A DNA stretch of 64,000 bases from DAOTYH01 sp034435015 (lineage in GTDB: Bacteria > Chloroflexota > Anaerolineae > Aggregatilineales > UBA3940): NCBI GenBank assembly GCA_034435015.1, contig DAOTYH010000103.1:62001-126000 (forward strand), read 5' to 3'. The notes under the pieces are model-generated. The model was not told where the DNA came from. It worked only from the letters and a program-made list of their open reading frames with translations, and made no database searches. Positions 1-8,128 of this stretch are shown here, piece after piece (positions within the stretch are counted from its first letter, which is position 1; each line of letters opens with the position of its first letter). Both the position numbers and the translations under genes were made by a program.

Positions 1-133
1 GTGTATTGCTGAACAGGATGATCACGCCTAGGACTAGAAGGGTAGCTAGCCTGCGCAGGTGCGAGAAAGGGCGATAAGGGCCAGACAATTTTATTTGCCA
101 CGAGGGTTGGCTTGCTACCGGTCCATGTACCAT
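1..133 (-). CDS. N-terminus of an unidentified membrane-anchored or secreted protein (cut by window edge)
   Basis: Reading the minus strand from an ATG at 133 gives 44 open codons that run off the left edge. Residues 1-25 are mixed and polar and end in a positively charged stretch (H-L-R-R). They are followed by a hydrophobic run, L-A-T-L-L-V-L-G-V-I-I-L-F, which fits a signal anchor or an uncleaved signal peptide. The frame stays open upstream of the ATG to about position 210, but I see no earlier ATG or GTG; an in-frame TTG near 88 is an alternative start. A purine-rich GGAGAA lies about 12 nt before the ATG, a poor spacing. The gene would be divergent from gyrA. The product cannot be named from this much sequence. 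Confidence 0.4.
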   Translation of the reverse strand, partial: MVHGPVASQPSWQIKLSGPYRPFSHLRRLATLLVLGVIILFSNT

Positions 134-284
134 GATCGGCCTGTTCTCCTGTCTGATTTGACTGCAAGCCGTGATTGTATCAGCCGGATTTGCAGAACGC
201 CACCCAGTTTAACTTGTTGCTCTTACGGCAGTCTTATTTTACAATCGAAGTTATTAGAACAAATGAGCCGATAGGCTGTACTCG

Positions 285-313
285 TTGACAGATAGTGGCT
301 TTGCCCCTATCAT
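285..313 (+). promoter_or_regulatory. sigma70-type promoter of gyrA
   Basis: TTGACA (285-290), a 17-nt spacer and TATCAT (308-313) match the vegetative consensus at 6/6 and 5/6 positions. Transcription would begin near 320, leaving a leader of about 40 nt before the gyrA start at 363. The rest of 134-284 shows no convincing gene. Confidence 0.7.
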
Positions 314-362
314 CCAGCTTGACTGCCCTAAACGTTCAGCTCACTGTTGGGGGATGGTATAG

Positions 363-2822
363 ATGGAAGTCGGCATAGTTCGCCAAATTGATATTGACTC
401 GGAGATGCGGGCGGCGTATCTGGACTACGCGATGAGTGTGATCGTCAGCCGTGCCCTGCCCGATGCCCGCGATGGATTGAAGCCGGTGCATCGCCGTATT
501 CTGTATGCTATGTATGATATGGGTCTGCGGCCTGACAGTCCCTACAAGAAGAGCGCTCGTATCGTTGGCGAGGTGTTAGGCAAGTATCATCCTCATGGCG
601 ATGCGGCTGTCTATGAGGCTATGGTGCGCATGGCTCAGGATTTCGCCATGCGCTACCCTTTGGTGGACGGGCAGGGTAACTTTGGATCAATAGATGGGGA
701 TGCCGCGGCGGCCATGCGCTATACCGAGGCCCGCATGCAGTCGCTTGGTGTGGATATGCTGGCCGATATTGATAAGAACACCGTGGAGTTCAATGAGAAC
801 TTTGACGGTAGCCTTTTCGAGCCTTCGGTATTGCCGTCCAGCTTTCCCAACCTGATTGTCAACGGTTCATCGGGTATTGCTGTAGGGATGAGTACTAGTA
901 TCCCTCCGCATAACATGGGAGAAGTATGTGATGCCTTGATGTTTATGCTGGATCACTGGTCACGGCTGGACGATATTGGCCTGCCTGAGTTGATGCAGTT
1001 CATTAAGGGGCCGGATTTCCCGACGGGCGGTTTGGTTTTCCGTTACTCTGAGGATGGGGAAACAGATAATCTGGCCCAGTCCTATGCGACCGGACGGGGT
1101 AAGTTCGTGGTGCAGGCCAAAGCTCATGTGGAGGAGTTGGACCGAAACCGCAATCGGATCATTGTGACTGAGCTACCGTATCAAGTTAATAAGACCAGTT
1201 TAATCGAACGGATAGCTGAACTTGCACGTGAGAAACGTATAGAGGGCATCACCGATCTGCGTGACGAGAGCGACCGGCAGGGTCTGCGGATCGTCATTGA
1301 TCTGACCCGTACTGTTGATCCTCACGAGACGTTGGGTCTGCTGTATAAGTTGACGTCCATGCGGACAACATTTAGTGTGATTATCTTGGCGCTGGTGGAT
1401 AATGAGCCGCGCCTCCTGTCGCTGAAGCAAGCGCTCCGTGTCTATCTGGATCATCGGTTTGAGGTCGTTCGCCGCCGAAGCGAGTTTGACCTGGCCCGAG
1501 CGAGAGAGCGGGCACATATCTTAGAAGGTTATCTGATTGCGCTGGATAACTTAGATGAGGTCATTGATACAATTCGCCGATCGCGTACAGTTGAAACTGC
1601 AAAAGATAACTTGCGTAAGCGGTTTAAGCTGAGCGAGGAGCAGGCACAAGCTATTCTCGATATGCCGCTCAGAAGATTAGCCGCGCTGGAGCGTAAGAAG
1701 ATTGAGGATGAGTATAAGGAGAAGCAAAACCTTATCCGCTTCTTAGAGAAGTTACTCAAGAGTCCCAAGATGATGCGGGATGTCATTAAGGAGGAATTGG
1801 CTGAGATCAAACGCCGTTATTCTGATCCGCGCCGTACCTTGATCATTGAGGGCGCGGCAGGGAGCGCTGTCAGCGTGACAGACCTTTTGCCAGAACAAGA
1901 AGTATGGGTAGTCATGACTGAGAGCGGACTGCTTTCCCGTTCTTTTGATGACAAGCCGCCCAAGGTAACGACCTCGATGAGGGATGCCCCCCGCCTTGTG
2001 TTATCGGCAGGCATGAGCGAGACACTTTACCTGTTCACGGCAGATGGTATAGCGGCCAGCGTTCCTGTCCATCAACTTGTGCAGGCTCATGATTTTCAGG
2101 AAGGTATCCACTATGCCGATTTGACCCCTCTCGACCGCGAGCAGGAGATCGTGGCGGCGCTAACGCTGTTGCCAGGGACTCAAGAGGGCTACCTGTTTTT
2201 GACTTCAGTTGATGGAATGGTTAAACGCGTTGCAGTTCAGGATTTGCCGGGTCTGTCTGCTCACTCATTTCAGGTGATGATCGTCAGCGGCGATGCCTTA
2301 GGCTGGGCGGCTTGGACGAGCGGGCAGGATGAGATCGTCTTAGTCAGCGCTGAGGGAATGGCTATTCGCTTTAAGGAAGAGGATGTCCGCCCTATGGGGT
2401 TGAAAGCCGCCGGGGTGAAGGGGATCAAGCTTGGCGGTCGGGCCGATCGGGTAGTGGGCATGGCGGTGGTACAGCCGCGAAAGAATCTGTGGGTTATTAC
2501 GAACACAGGGTTGGCGAAATCCAGCCCTATTGCTGATTATCCTACCATTGGGCGTTATGGCCAGGGTGTGATCACGATTAAATTCAAGGACAAGCAATCG
2601 ATGTTGGCGGCGGCGGCATTGGGCAGTATGGACGACAATCTTATTGTGGTTACAAGCAAAGGTAAGCCCAAGTACATGCGGTTGGGGTTGGCCCCCCGCG
2701 GGGCAAGGAACATAACAGGGGAGTCAGTCATCGCGTTGGATCGAAATGAAGTGGTCACGCGGGTGGTCACTTTTCAGAGGCGGAATCTGCCCGAGTCCTT
2801 GCCCAGTGGTGAAGAGGGATAG
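363..2822 (+). CDS. gyrA: DNA gyrase/topoisomerase IV subunit A (type IIA topoisomerase, GyrA/ParC family)
   Basis: This is the cleavage-religation subunit of the type IIA topoisomerase; it passes one DNA duplex through another with a GyrB/ParE partner that is not in the window. The 819-residue protein has the winged-helix breakage-reunion domain with catalytic Tyr120 in A-M-R-Y-T-E. A tower and coiled-coil region follow, then a C-terminal beta-propeller from about residue 500. The quinolone-pocket positions equivalent to E. coli Ser83 and Asp87 are Ala81 and Glu85. I do not find the GyrA box (Q-R-R-G-G-K-G) in the first propeller blade, where the sequence instead runs P-P-K-V-T-T-S-M-R-D. 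Whether it is a true gyrase or a ParC-like enzyme is therefore open; gyrA is used as the default symbol. trmFO follows after 21 nt. Confidence 0.93.
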   Translation: MEVGIVRQIDIDSEMRAAYLDYAMSVIVSRALPDARDGLKPVHRRILYAMYDMGLRPDSPYKKSARIVGEVLGKYHPHGDAAVYEAMVRMAQDFAMRYPLVDGQGNFGSIDGDAAAAMRYTEARMQSLGVDMLADIDKNTVEFNENFDGSLFEPSVLPSSFPNLIVNGSSGIAVGMSTSIPPHNMGEVCDALMFMLDHWSRLDDIGLPELMQFIKGPDFPTGGLVFRYSEDGETDNLAQSYATGRGKFVVQAKAHVEELDRNRNRIIVTELPYQVNKTSLIERIAELAREKRIEGITDLRDESDRQGLRIVIDLTRTVDPHETLGLLYKLTSMRTTFSVIILALVDNEPRLLSLKQALRVYLDHRFEVVRRRSEFDLARARERAHILEGYLIALDNLDEVIDTIRRSRTVETAKDNLRKRFKLSEEQAQAILDMPLRRLAALERKKIEDEYKEKQNLIRFLEKLLKSPKMMRDVIKEELAEIKRRYSDPRRTLIIEGAAGSAVSVTDLLPEQEVWVVMTESGLLSRSFDDKPPKVTTSMRDAPRLVLSAGMSETLYLFTADGIAASVPVHQLVQAHDFQEGIHYADLTPLDREQEIVAALTLLPGTQEGYLFLTSVDGMVKRVAVQDLPGLSAHSFQVMIVSGDALGWAAWTSGQDEIVLVSAEGMAIRFKEEDVRPMGLKAAGVKGIKLGGRADRVVGMAVVQPRKNLWVITNTGLAKSSPIADYPTIGRYGQGVITIKFKDKQSMLAAAALGSMDDNLIVVTSKGKPKYMRLGLAPRGARNITGESVIALDRNEVVTRVVTFQRRNLPESLPSGEEG

Positions 2823-2843
2823 GGGATTAGACAGTAGTTTGCG

Positions 2844-4178
2844 ATGAGATTGAATGTAGTCGGAGGAGGGCTGGCAGGCTCTGAAGCGGCTTGGCAGGCG
2901 GCACAGCGGGGTATTGAAGTGATACTATGGGAGATGCGTCCCCGCCAGATGACGCCTGCACATGTCTCGGATAAGCTGGCAGAGCTGGTGTGTAGCAACT
3001 CACTCGGTTCTGATCTTCCCGATCGGGCCAGTGGGGTGCTTAAGGCGGAACTGAGACGGCTTGGCTCTCTGCTTCTGGCTTGTGCCGATGAGACACGGGT
3101 GCCGGCAGGGGGAGCACTTGCTGTCGGGCGCGAACGGTTTGCGGTACTTGTCACAGAGCGGCTTGAAGCACATCCCTTGATCACGATCAGGCGGGAGGAG
3201 GTTACTCATGTCCCGGAGGGGGCGACCATAATAGCAACAGGCCCTCTCACGTCAACTGCCTTGTCCGAAGATATTGCACGGCTTGTTGGTGCAGAATACC
3301 TCTACTTTTATGATGCCATTGCCCCAATCGTCACTCGCCGCTCAATTAATATGGAGATCGCCTTTATGGCCTCGCGCTATGGGCGTGGCGACGACGAGGG
3401 TGGGGATTACATCAACTGCCCCATGGACAAAGGCCAATATGATCGCTTCGTTGAAGCACTGATCAGCGCAGAACGTATTGAGTTGCGCGACTTCGAGAGA
3501 GAAGACGCACACTTTTTTGAGGGTTGTCTGCCTATTGAGGTCATGGCAAGACGCGGTCCTGATGCGCTGGTTTTTGGCCCCCTGCGTCCGGTCGGCATTG
3601 TTAATCCCCATACTGGTCAGCGTCCCTATGCTGTCGTCCAGTTACGACAGGACGATGCTACAGGCACGCTCTATAACATGGTAGGCTTCCAGACCAACCT
3701 TAAATGGCCTGAGCAGAGGCGTGTATTCTCGATGATCCCTGGCCTTGAGCGGGCCGAGTTTGTGCGTTTGGGGCAGATGCACCGCAACACTTTTCTGAAT
3801 GCTCCTCGACTGCTCAGGCCGACCATGCAGTTTCGTGGCAGAGATAATTTATTCTTTGCCGGCCAGCTTGCCGGTGTTGAAGGCTATATAGGTAGCGCGG
3901 CTACGGGGTTGCTGGCAGGGATCAATGCGGCAAGACTGCTCAAGGGACAGACACTCTGGATTCTGCCCCCTGAGACGATGTTGGGGGCGCTTGTCCACTA
4001 TATTTGCCATGCCGATCCAGAGCATTTTCAGCCGATGAAGGCGAACTTTGGCTTATTGCCTCCCCTTGATGTACGGGTGAGGGAGAGACGTCGGCGTTGC
4101 AATAGCTATGCTGAGCGTGCCGCTACAGCCCTTGAGAATTTCTTGAGGGAGCAACCGGGCGAGGGCATAGTGAGATGA
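2844..4178 (+). CDS. trmFO: Methylenetetrahydrofolate--tRNA-(uracil-5-)-methyltransferase TrmFO
   Basis: Folate- and FAD-dependent enzyme that forms 5-methyluridine at position 54 of the tRNA T-loop. It uses methylenetetrahydrofolate as carbon donor in place of the SAM-dependent TrmA. The 444-residue length is normal for the family. Residues 5-16 form the FAD dinucleotide-binding loop (V-V-G-G-G-L-A-G-S-E). Both family cysteines appear present: Cys50 in E-L-V-C-S-N-S and Cys228 in F-E-G-C-L-P-I-E, equivalent to B. subtilis Cys53 and Cys226. The F-F-A-G-Q-L-A-G-V-E-G-Y block near the C-terminus is also typical. The gene follows gyrA by 21 nt and overlaps the next gene by 4 nt, so it is probably part of the gyrA operon. 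Confidence 0.96.
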   Translation: MRLNVVGGGLAGSEAAWQAAQRGIEVILWEMRPRQMTPAHVSDKLAELVCSNSLGSDLPDRASGVLKAELRRLGSLLLACADETRVPAGGALAVGRERFAVLVTERLEAHPLITIRREEVTHVPEGATIIATGPLTSTALSEDIARLVGAEYLYFYDAIAPIVTRRSINMEIAFMASRYGRGDDEGGDYINCPMDKGQYDRFVEALISAERIELRDFEREDAHFFEGCLPIEVMARRGPDALVFGPLRPVGIVNPHTGQRPYAVVQLRQDDATGTLYNMVGFQTNLKWPEQRRVFSMIPGLERAEFVRLGQMHRNTFLNAPRLLRPTMQFRGRDNLFFAGQLAGVEGYIGSAATGLLAGINAARLLKGQTLWILPPETMLGALVHYICHADPEHFQPMKANFGLLPPLDVRVRERRRRCNSYAERAATALENFLREQPGEGIVR

Positions 4179-5101
4179 CACACAAACACTGGCTAGGCCT
4201 CATACTGATTGGAGTATTGGCGGCTGTGGGAATTGTATCTGTGGCGTTCCCTTTGTGGAGGGGACCTTTGTTAACTGCTGACCGGGTATTCAGCGGGGTG
4301 CGGGCCATGAGGCATGTGGAGGCTCAGGTAGCTTTTGGCCCGCGTGCGACGGGTACAGAGGCTTCCCTGCGCACAGGGAATTATATCTTGGAACAGTTAG
4401 GACGCGCGGGTTGGAGGACTGAAGTGCAACCCTTTCTCTATCAGGGTGTAGAAGGGCGCAACCTGATAGGGCGAGCTGGGCCTCAGGGCGGCCTTGTGTT
4501 TATTCTGGGTGCACACTATGACACGCGTCGCGTTGCTGATCAGGATGCGAACGACCCTGAACAGCCTGTGCTGGGTGCTAACGATGGGGCTAGCGGTGTG
4601 GCTGTCTTGTTGGAGCTAGCGAGGGTATTAGACATAGGGTTGGTGCAAGGAGAGGTGTGGCTGGTATTTTTTGACGCTGAAGATAACGGCGGTCTTAACG
4701 CCTGGGATTGGATAGTTGGTTCACGGTTTTTTGTCAGTCAACTAGAGGTGACCCCTGAATATGCTGTCATTATTGATATGGTCGGGGATGCCAGCCAAGA
4801 TATTTATTTGGAGATGAATTCTGATCCTGCCTTGCAAGCGTGCCTGTGGAACATTGCTGATAGGCTGGGGTATGGTGAACATTTTATAGCTGAGTATCGG
4901 CATTCCATGCTGGATGACCACATTCCCTTTCTAGCGAGGGGGATTCCTGCTGTTGATGTGATTGACTTTGACTATCCCTACTGGCATACCGCTCAGGATA
5001 CTGTTGACAAGGTAAGCCCTGACAGTCTGGAGAGAGTAGGCCGGGTATTGGAAACCTTTCTTGAGGAGGGCGGCTTGTGTCTGGCCTCGCCCCGCCAATG
5101 A
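4175..5101 (+). CDS. M28-family zinc aminopeptidase / glutaminyl cyclase-like protein, membrane anchored
   Basis: The 308-residue protein starts with a hydrophobic anchor (residues 7-28) followed by an extracytoplasmic M28 peptidase domain. Metal ligands can be assigned: His114 and Asp116 in A-H-Y-D-T, bridging Asp137 in A-N-D-G-A-S, Glu169 in F-D-A-E-D, Asp201 in I-I-D-M-V-G and His271 in Y-W-H-T-A-Q-D-T. The last motif and the overall size resemble secreted glutaminyl-peptide cyclotransferases as well as aminopeptidases, and the sequence alone does not separate the two activities. The start overlaps the trmFO stop (ATGA), which indicates translational coupling. The likely role is processing of exported peptides. 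Confidence 0.88.
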   Translation: MTHKHWLGLILIGVLAAVGIVSVAFPLWRGPLLTADRVFSGVRAMRHVEAQVAFGPRATGTEASLRTGNYILEQLGRAGWRTEVQPFLYQGVEGRNLIGRAGPQGGLVFILGAHYDTRRVADQDANDPEQPVLGANDGASGVAVLLELARVLDIGLVQGEVWLVFFDAEDNGGLNAWDWIVGSRFFVSQLEVTPEYAVIIDMVGDASQDIYLEMNSDPALQACLWNIADRLGYGEHFIAEYRHSMLDDHIPFLARGIPAVDVIDFDYPYWHTAQDTVDKVSPDSLERVGRVLETFLEEGGLCLASPRQ

Positions 5102-5128
5102 AGTGTTTGGGGATCGGTAAGAGCTTGT

Positions 5129-6442
5129 ATGGGCAAAATGGAAGAAACAGCTCCGGCTGTTAGTCGTGCATTTCTTGTTGGGGTAGTGCTGATAGGCCAA
5201 CCGTCGGAGCTGGACATCGAGTCCTCGCTCGAAGAGTTAGGTTTGCTGGCTGATACCGCAGGGATGCATGTTGTCGGCCAGACCTATCAGCGGGTCAGGA
5301 GTGTGGACCCATCAACCATGATCCATAAGGGAAAGGTGGAAGAAGTACGGCATTGGCTTGAAGAGCTAGGGGCTGATGTAGTGATATTTGATGATGAACT
5401 TTCGCCGCGTCACCAACGCGAGTTGGAGAAGGCCTTTGGCGAAAATGTGCGCGTCATTGATCGTACCGCCCTCATACTTGATATTTTTGCCCAGCATGCC
5501 CGGACGAAGGAGGGCGCTCTGCAAGTCGAGTTAGCCCAATATGAATATCGTCTGCCCCGCCTGACTGGTCAATGGACTCATCTTGCCCGTCAAGTTGGGG
5601 GCGGCATGGCTCGTGGAGGCTCTGGCGGGGTAGGTTTGCGGGGCCCCGGCGAGACTCAGTTAGAGACAGATCGCCGCGAAATTCGAAGGCGGATCGAGCA
5701 CCTCAGGCGTGAGCTGGAAGAGGTGCGCACCCATCGTGAATTGTATCGTGCTCAACGGCGCCGGCAGGGTGTCCCGGTAGTAGCATTAGTGGGGTATACC
5801 AACGCGGGTAAGTCTACATTGCTGAACAGGTTGAGCGGCTCCTCTGTGTATGTAGCTGATCAGCTTTTCGCTACGCTTGATCCCACTACGCGCCGGGTAA
5901 CATTGCCAGGGGGGCGTGAGATATTACTTACGGATACAGTGGGGTTTATCCAGAAACTGCCGCCTACGCTGGTTGCCGCCTTTCGAGCGACACTCGAAGA
6001 AATACGGGAAGCAGAGCTTCTCGTGCACGTAGTAGATGCCTCGCACCCAAAAGCTGTTGAGCAGAAGCAAATCGTCGAGGGGATATTGACTAACGAATTG
6101 AAAATAGGGGATATTCCCATTGTGACTGTCTTTAACAAGATTGACATGCTAGAAGGGGATACTAACCCTATACCTCTAGAGGCACGTGATCCCCGTTCCG
6201 TGTTTGTCTCGGCTTTGCAGGGGCAAGGAATAGACAGGCTTCTCGGCATTATTGAGAAGACCTTGAGTGAGCGTATGGTTCATGTAAGGGTGCGTATGCC
6301 ATATACCGAGGGCAAGCTCTTGGCAGACTTTCACGAAGTAGCAATAGTTAAAGCAGAGAGGCCGCGAGAAGGGTACATAGAGTTGGAGGGCATGTTGAGA
6401 CCTGAGCATTTGGCACGGTTTCAACCCTACCGTGTCAAGTAG
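5129..6442 (+). CDS. hflX: Ribosome-associated GTPase HflX
   Basis: HflX is a 50S-binding GTPase that splits stalled or heat-damaged ribosomes. The 437-residue protein has the HflX N-terminal domain (about 15-210) with the family signature G-G-x-G-x-x-G-P-G-E-T-Q-L-E near residues 166-179 and a basic helical linker at 180-212. The G domain follows: G1 G-Y-T-N-A-G-K-S-T (222-230), G3 D-T-V-G-F (269-273) and G4 N-K-I-D (336-339). It follows the M28 gene after 27 nt on the same strand. The start has a second in-frame Met three codons later, so the N-terminus could be slightly shorter. Confidence 0.96.
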   Translation: MGKMEETAPAVSRAFLVGVVLIGQPSELDIESSLEELGLLADTAGMHVVGQTYQRVRSVDPSTMIHKGKVEEVRHWLEELGADVVIFDDELSPRHQRELEKAFGENVRVIDRTALILDIFAQHARTKEGALQVELAQYEYRLPRLTGQWTHLARQVGGGMARGGSGGVGLRGPGETQLETDRREIRRRIEHLRRELEEVRTHRELYRAQRRRQGVPVVALVGYTNAGKSTLLNRLSGSSVYVADQLFATLDPTTRRVTLPGGREILLTDTVGFIQKLPPTLVAAFRATLEEIREAELLVHVVDASHPKAVEQKQIVEGILTNELKIGDIPIVTVFNKIDMLEGDTNPIPLEARDPRSVFVSALQGQGIDRLLGIIEKTLSERMVHVRVRMPYTEGKLLADFHEVAIVKAERPREGYIELEGMLRPEHLARFQPYRVK

Positions 6443-6511
6443 AACTTGACCAGATAAACCGATCTAGTTTGTTTCGTGTAGTGACTGTGCTCTAACAAGG
6501 TAGGGGAGGAA

Positions 6512-6862
6512 TTGAAACAATATCCCGAAAGAGGAGAAGACGAGATTCAACGGAGGGGATGGTATCTGTATATTGCTTCGTGTAGTGATCAGACTTTCTA
6601 TACAGGGATTACAACCAATTTGGCTAGGAGAATAGAACAACACAATCGTGGTTGTGGGGCAACCTACACATCTTCGCGTAAGCCAGTGATTTTGGTTGCG
6701 GCTTGGTCTTTTACATCAAGGAGCGAGGCTTTGCATGCAGAGGTCAAAATGAAGCAACTCTCGCATCAGAGGAAAGCTGAATATGTTAGTGACAAGGCAA
6801 AGGACTTTGAGGGCGGCATACGGGTCGGCGTTGATTTTCTGGACGCACCGCCGTTGGAGTAG
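6512..6862 (+). CDS. GIY-YIG nuclease-superfamily protein (UPF0213/YhbQ-like)
   Basis: Small single-domain GIY-YIG protein of 116 residues. The two motif halves are W-Y-L-Y-I-A (17-22) and Y-T-G-I-T-T-N (30-36), followed by the arginine-containing L-A-R-R-I-E-Q-H and an E-A-L-x-x-E-V-K-M-K-Q-L segment typical of the YhbQ/URI subgroup. Substrates of this subgroup are not established; roles in DNA repair or recombination have been suggested. The start is a TTG at 6512, chosen because GGGGAGG lies just upstream and no ATG precedes the domain. The gene contains one of three local copies of a 12-base word also found on both sides of it. Confidence 0.85.
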   Translation: MKQYPERGEDEIQRRGWYLYIASCSDQTFYTGITTNLARRIEQHNRGCGATYTSSRKPVILVAAWSFTSRSEALHAEVKMKQLSHQRKAEYVSDKAKDFEGGIRVGVDFLDAPPLE

Positions 6863-7150
6863 GGGGATCATGAGTTGACCAGTTAGCTAGAGGGAAGTGA
6901 CCTATCGTCTACCTTAACTTTGTTTTTCTAGAGGTCATACGACGTCTTCGTGTAGTGATAATGTTATCGTGTGGTACGTTTTTGGTTGATTTTTTCTTTG
7001 AATGAGATAGAGAGACTATACGAAAAAACGTTTTACAAACTCTGATAAACCATTTTTATAACATTCTGGCTTTATGTTTTGTTGCCCGATCTATGGCACA
7101 ATGCTAAAATGAGCGCCCTGATGCCAAAATGGCAGTAGGGGGATGAAGCC
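6863..7150 (+). other. AT-rich intergenic segment at a composition boundary
   Basis: No gene is visible in these 288 bases. About 6950-7085 is clearly AT-rich. It holds a perfect 12-bp palindrome GATAATGTTATC (6957-6968), a 10-bp palindrome AAAACGTTTT (7025-7034) and one copy of the repeated word ttcgtgtagtga (6947-6958). The plus strand changes from G-over-C to C-over-G across this gap. The next gene encodes a tyrosine recombinase, so a recombination or attachment site is possible but unproven. No DnaA-box cluster was found. Confidence 0.5.
7082..7110 (+). promoter_or_regulatory. Promoter of the recombinase-led operon
   Basis: TTGCCC (7082-7087), a 17-nt spacer and TAAAAT (7105-7110) preceded by an extended TGc make a good vegetative promoter. 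The predicted start near 7117 leaves a leader of about 34 nt before the GTG at 7151. Two imperfect copies of an atgcYaaaatg-like word lie at the -10 and about 20 nt downstream of it and could be a binding site. Confidence 0.6.
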
Positions 7151-8125
7151 GTGGCTCCAGTTCCGCGCACACTACATGAAGCAATCCAGGCCTACTTAAC
7201 ACATGCCCGCCACCACTACTCTCCCCAAATCAGCACCGCATACAGCCAAGCACTCAACCTTTTCGCAAATGTACTTCAGGAAAAACTAAGGGTCAGACCA
7301 ACAGCAACTTTGCAAGAGTTGGGTGTAGAGTGGGGGGACGAATACCTGCAATATTTACAAGCCGAACGCTCCGTTGAAACAGAACACCTTTACACACGGG
7401 CGCTTTTAGATTTTTACCGGTATGTAGAGGAACAACAGTGGGCAGAACCACACTTCGAAGAACTTAGCCAAAGGTTTACAGCTAAACGACGCCCCAAGAA
7501 GCACATTGCTCCAACTCCGCCAATCGAAGCTATAGAAAAGATATTAACCTACGCCCAAGCAACAACTGTTCCATCAGAGAGCAAAGAGACCTACCGCGAG
7601 CGTCTTCGTATCCAGCGTGACAAGGCCATACTATTCACACTCGCAGAGACAGGATTACGCATTTCAGAAATATGCAACCTCAGGAAAGGCCAGGTTGACC
7701 TCGAAAGGCATTCTCTGCTGTTGCAGAACATGATCATACCAATAACAAATACTGTCTCGAAGGCCATCCAGGCCTACCTGGAGGAACGGGCCAAGCTGGA
7801 CAAAGAACGCAATGGCCAGCTACCCCTGTTTGCCCGTCACGACAAGAGAGCAGGAAAGAGAATACTCTCTATATCACGCTGGACAGTAGGGAACATCGTC
7901 AAACACTGGACACAGACGGTCCTGCCTGATGAGATGCAACTCCAATTGGAAAGAAATGCCCAATCAATCACTCCCCAAACATTCCGACACTACTTTGTCA
8001 TCAAAACCCTTCTCCAGACAGGCGATTTGGCCCTAACGCAAGCATTGGCGCGGCATGCCGATCCCTCGACAACCAAGCGCTATCTGCATACAACAGCAAG
8101 CAACCCAGACAGACCAGATGAGTAA
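7151..8125 (+). CDS. Tyrosine recombinase/integrase-family protein with an altered active site
   Basis: The 324-residue protein has an N-terminal SAM-like core-binding domain (about 1-105) and a C-terminal phage-integrase catalytic fold. Family landmarks are Arg170 in G-L-R-I-S-E, Arg279 in P-Q-T-F-R-H, His302 in A-R-H-A-D and the nucleophile Tyr311 in K-R-Y-L-H. The HxxR histidine is replaced by Gln276, and the usual lysine beta-hairpin is not recognisable. Activity may therefore be reduced or specialised. GTG at 7151 is chosen because AGGGGG lies upstream and no in-frame ATG is better. The gene heads a tight four-gene run (3-nt gap to the transporter), an unusual setting for an integrase. 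Coding sequence here is C/A-rich, unlike the genes to the left. Confidence 0.85.
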   Translation: MAPVPRTLHEAIQAYLTHARHHYSPQISTAYSQALNLFANVLQEKLRVRPTATLQELGVEWGDEYLQYLQAERSVETEHLYTRALLDFYRYVEEQQWAEPHFEELSQRFTAKRRPKKHIAPTPPIEAIEKILTYAQATTVPSESKETYRERLRIQRDKAILFTLAETGLRISEICNLRKGQVDLERHSLLLQNMIIPITNTVSKAIQAYLEERAKLDKERNGQLPLFARHDKRAGKRILSISRWTVGNIVKHWTQTVLPDEMQLQLERNAQSITPQTFRHYFVIKTLLQTGDLALTQALARHADPSTTKRYLHTTASNPDRPDE

Positions 8126-8128
8126 AAA

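Noticed and set aside
2774..3184. 136-codon minus-strand frame over gyrA-trmFO, and other long antisense frames such as 40463-40825 and 44165-44695
   Set aside because: All lie opposite genes with clear families and show low-complexity, Ser/Arg-rich translations typical of shadow frames.
7045..7059. dif-like ATAA-N-TTAT arrangement in the AT-rich gap before the recombinase
   Set aside because: The spacer between the arms is 7 nt rather than 6, and the outer arm bases do not match known dif sites. The palindrome at 6957-6968 has a 2-nt centre and is also unsuitable.
6863..7150. Replication origin in the AT-rich intergenic region
   Set aside because: No DnaA boxes (TTATNCACA type) were found. 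The plus-strand skew change is from G-rich to C-rich, opposite to that expected at an origin, and no dnaA or dnaN lies nearby.
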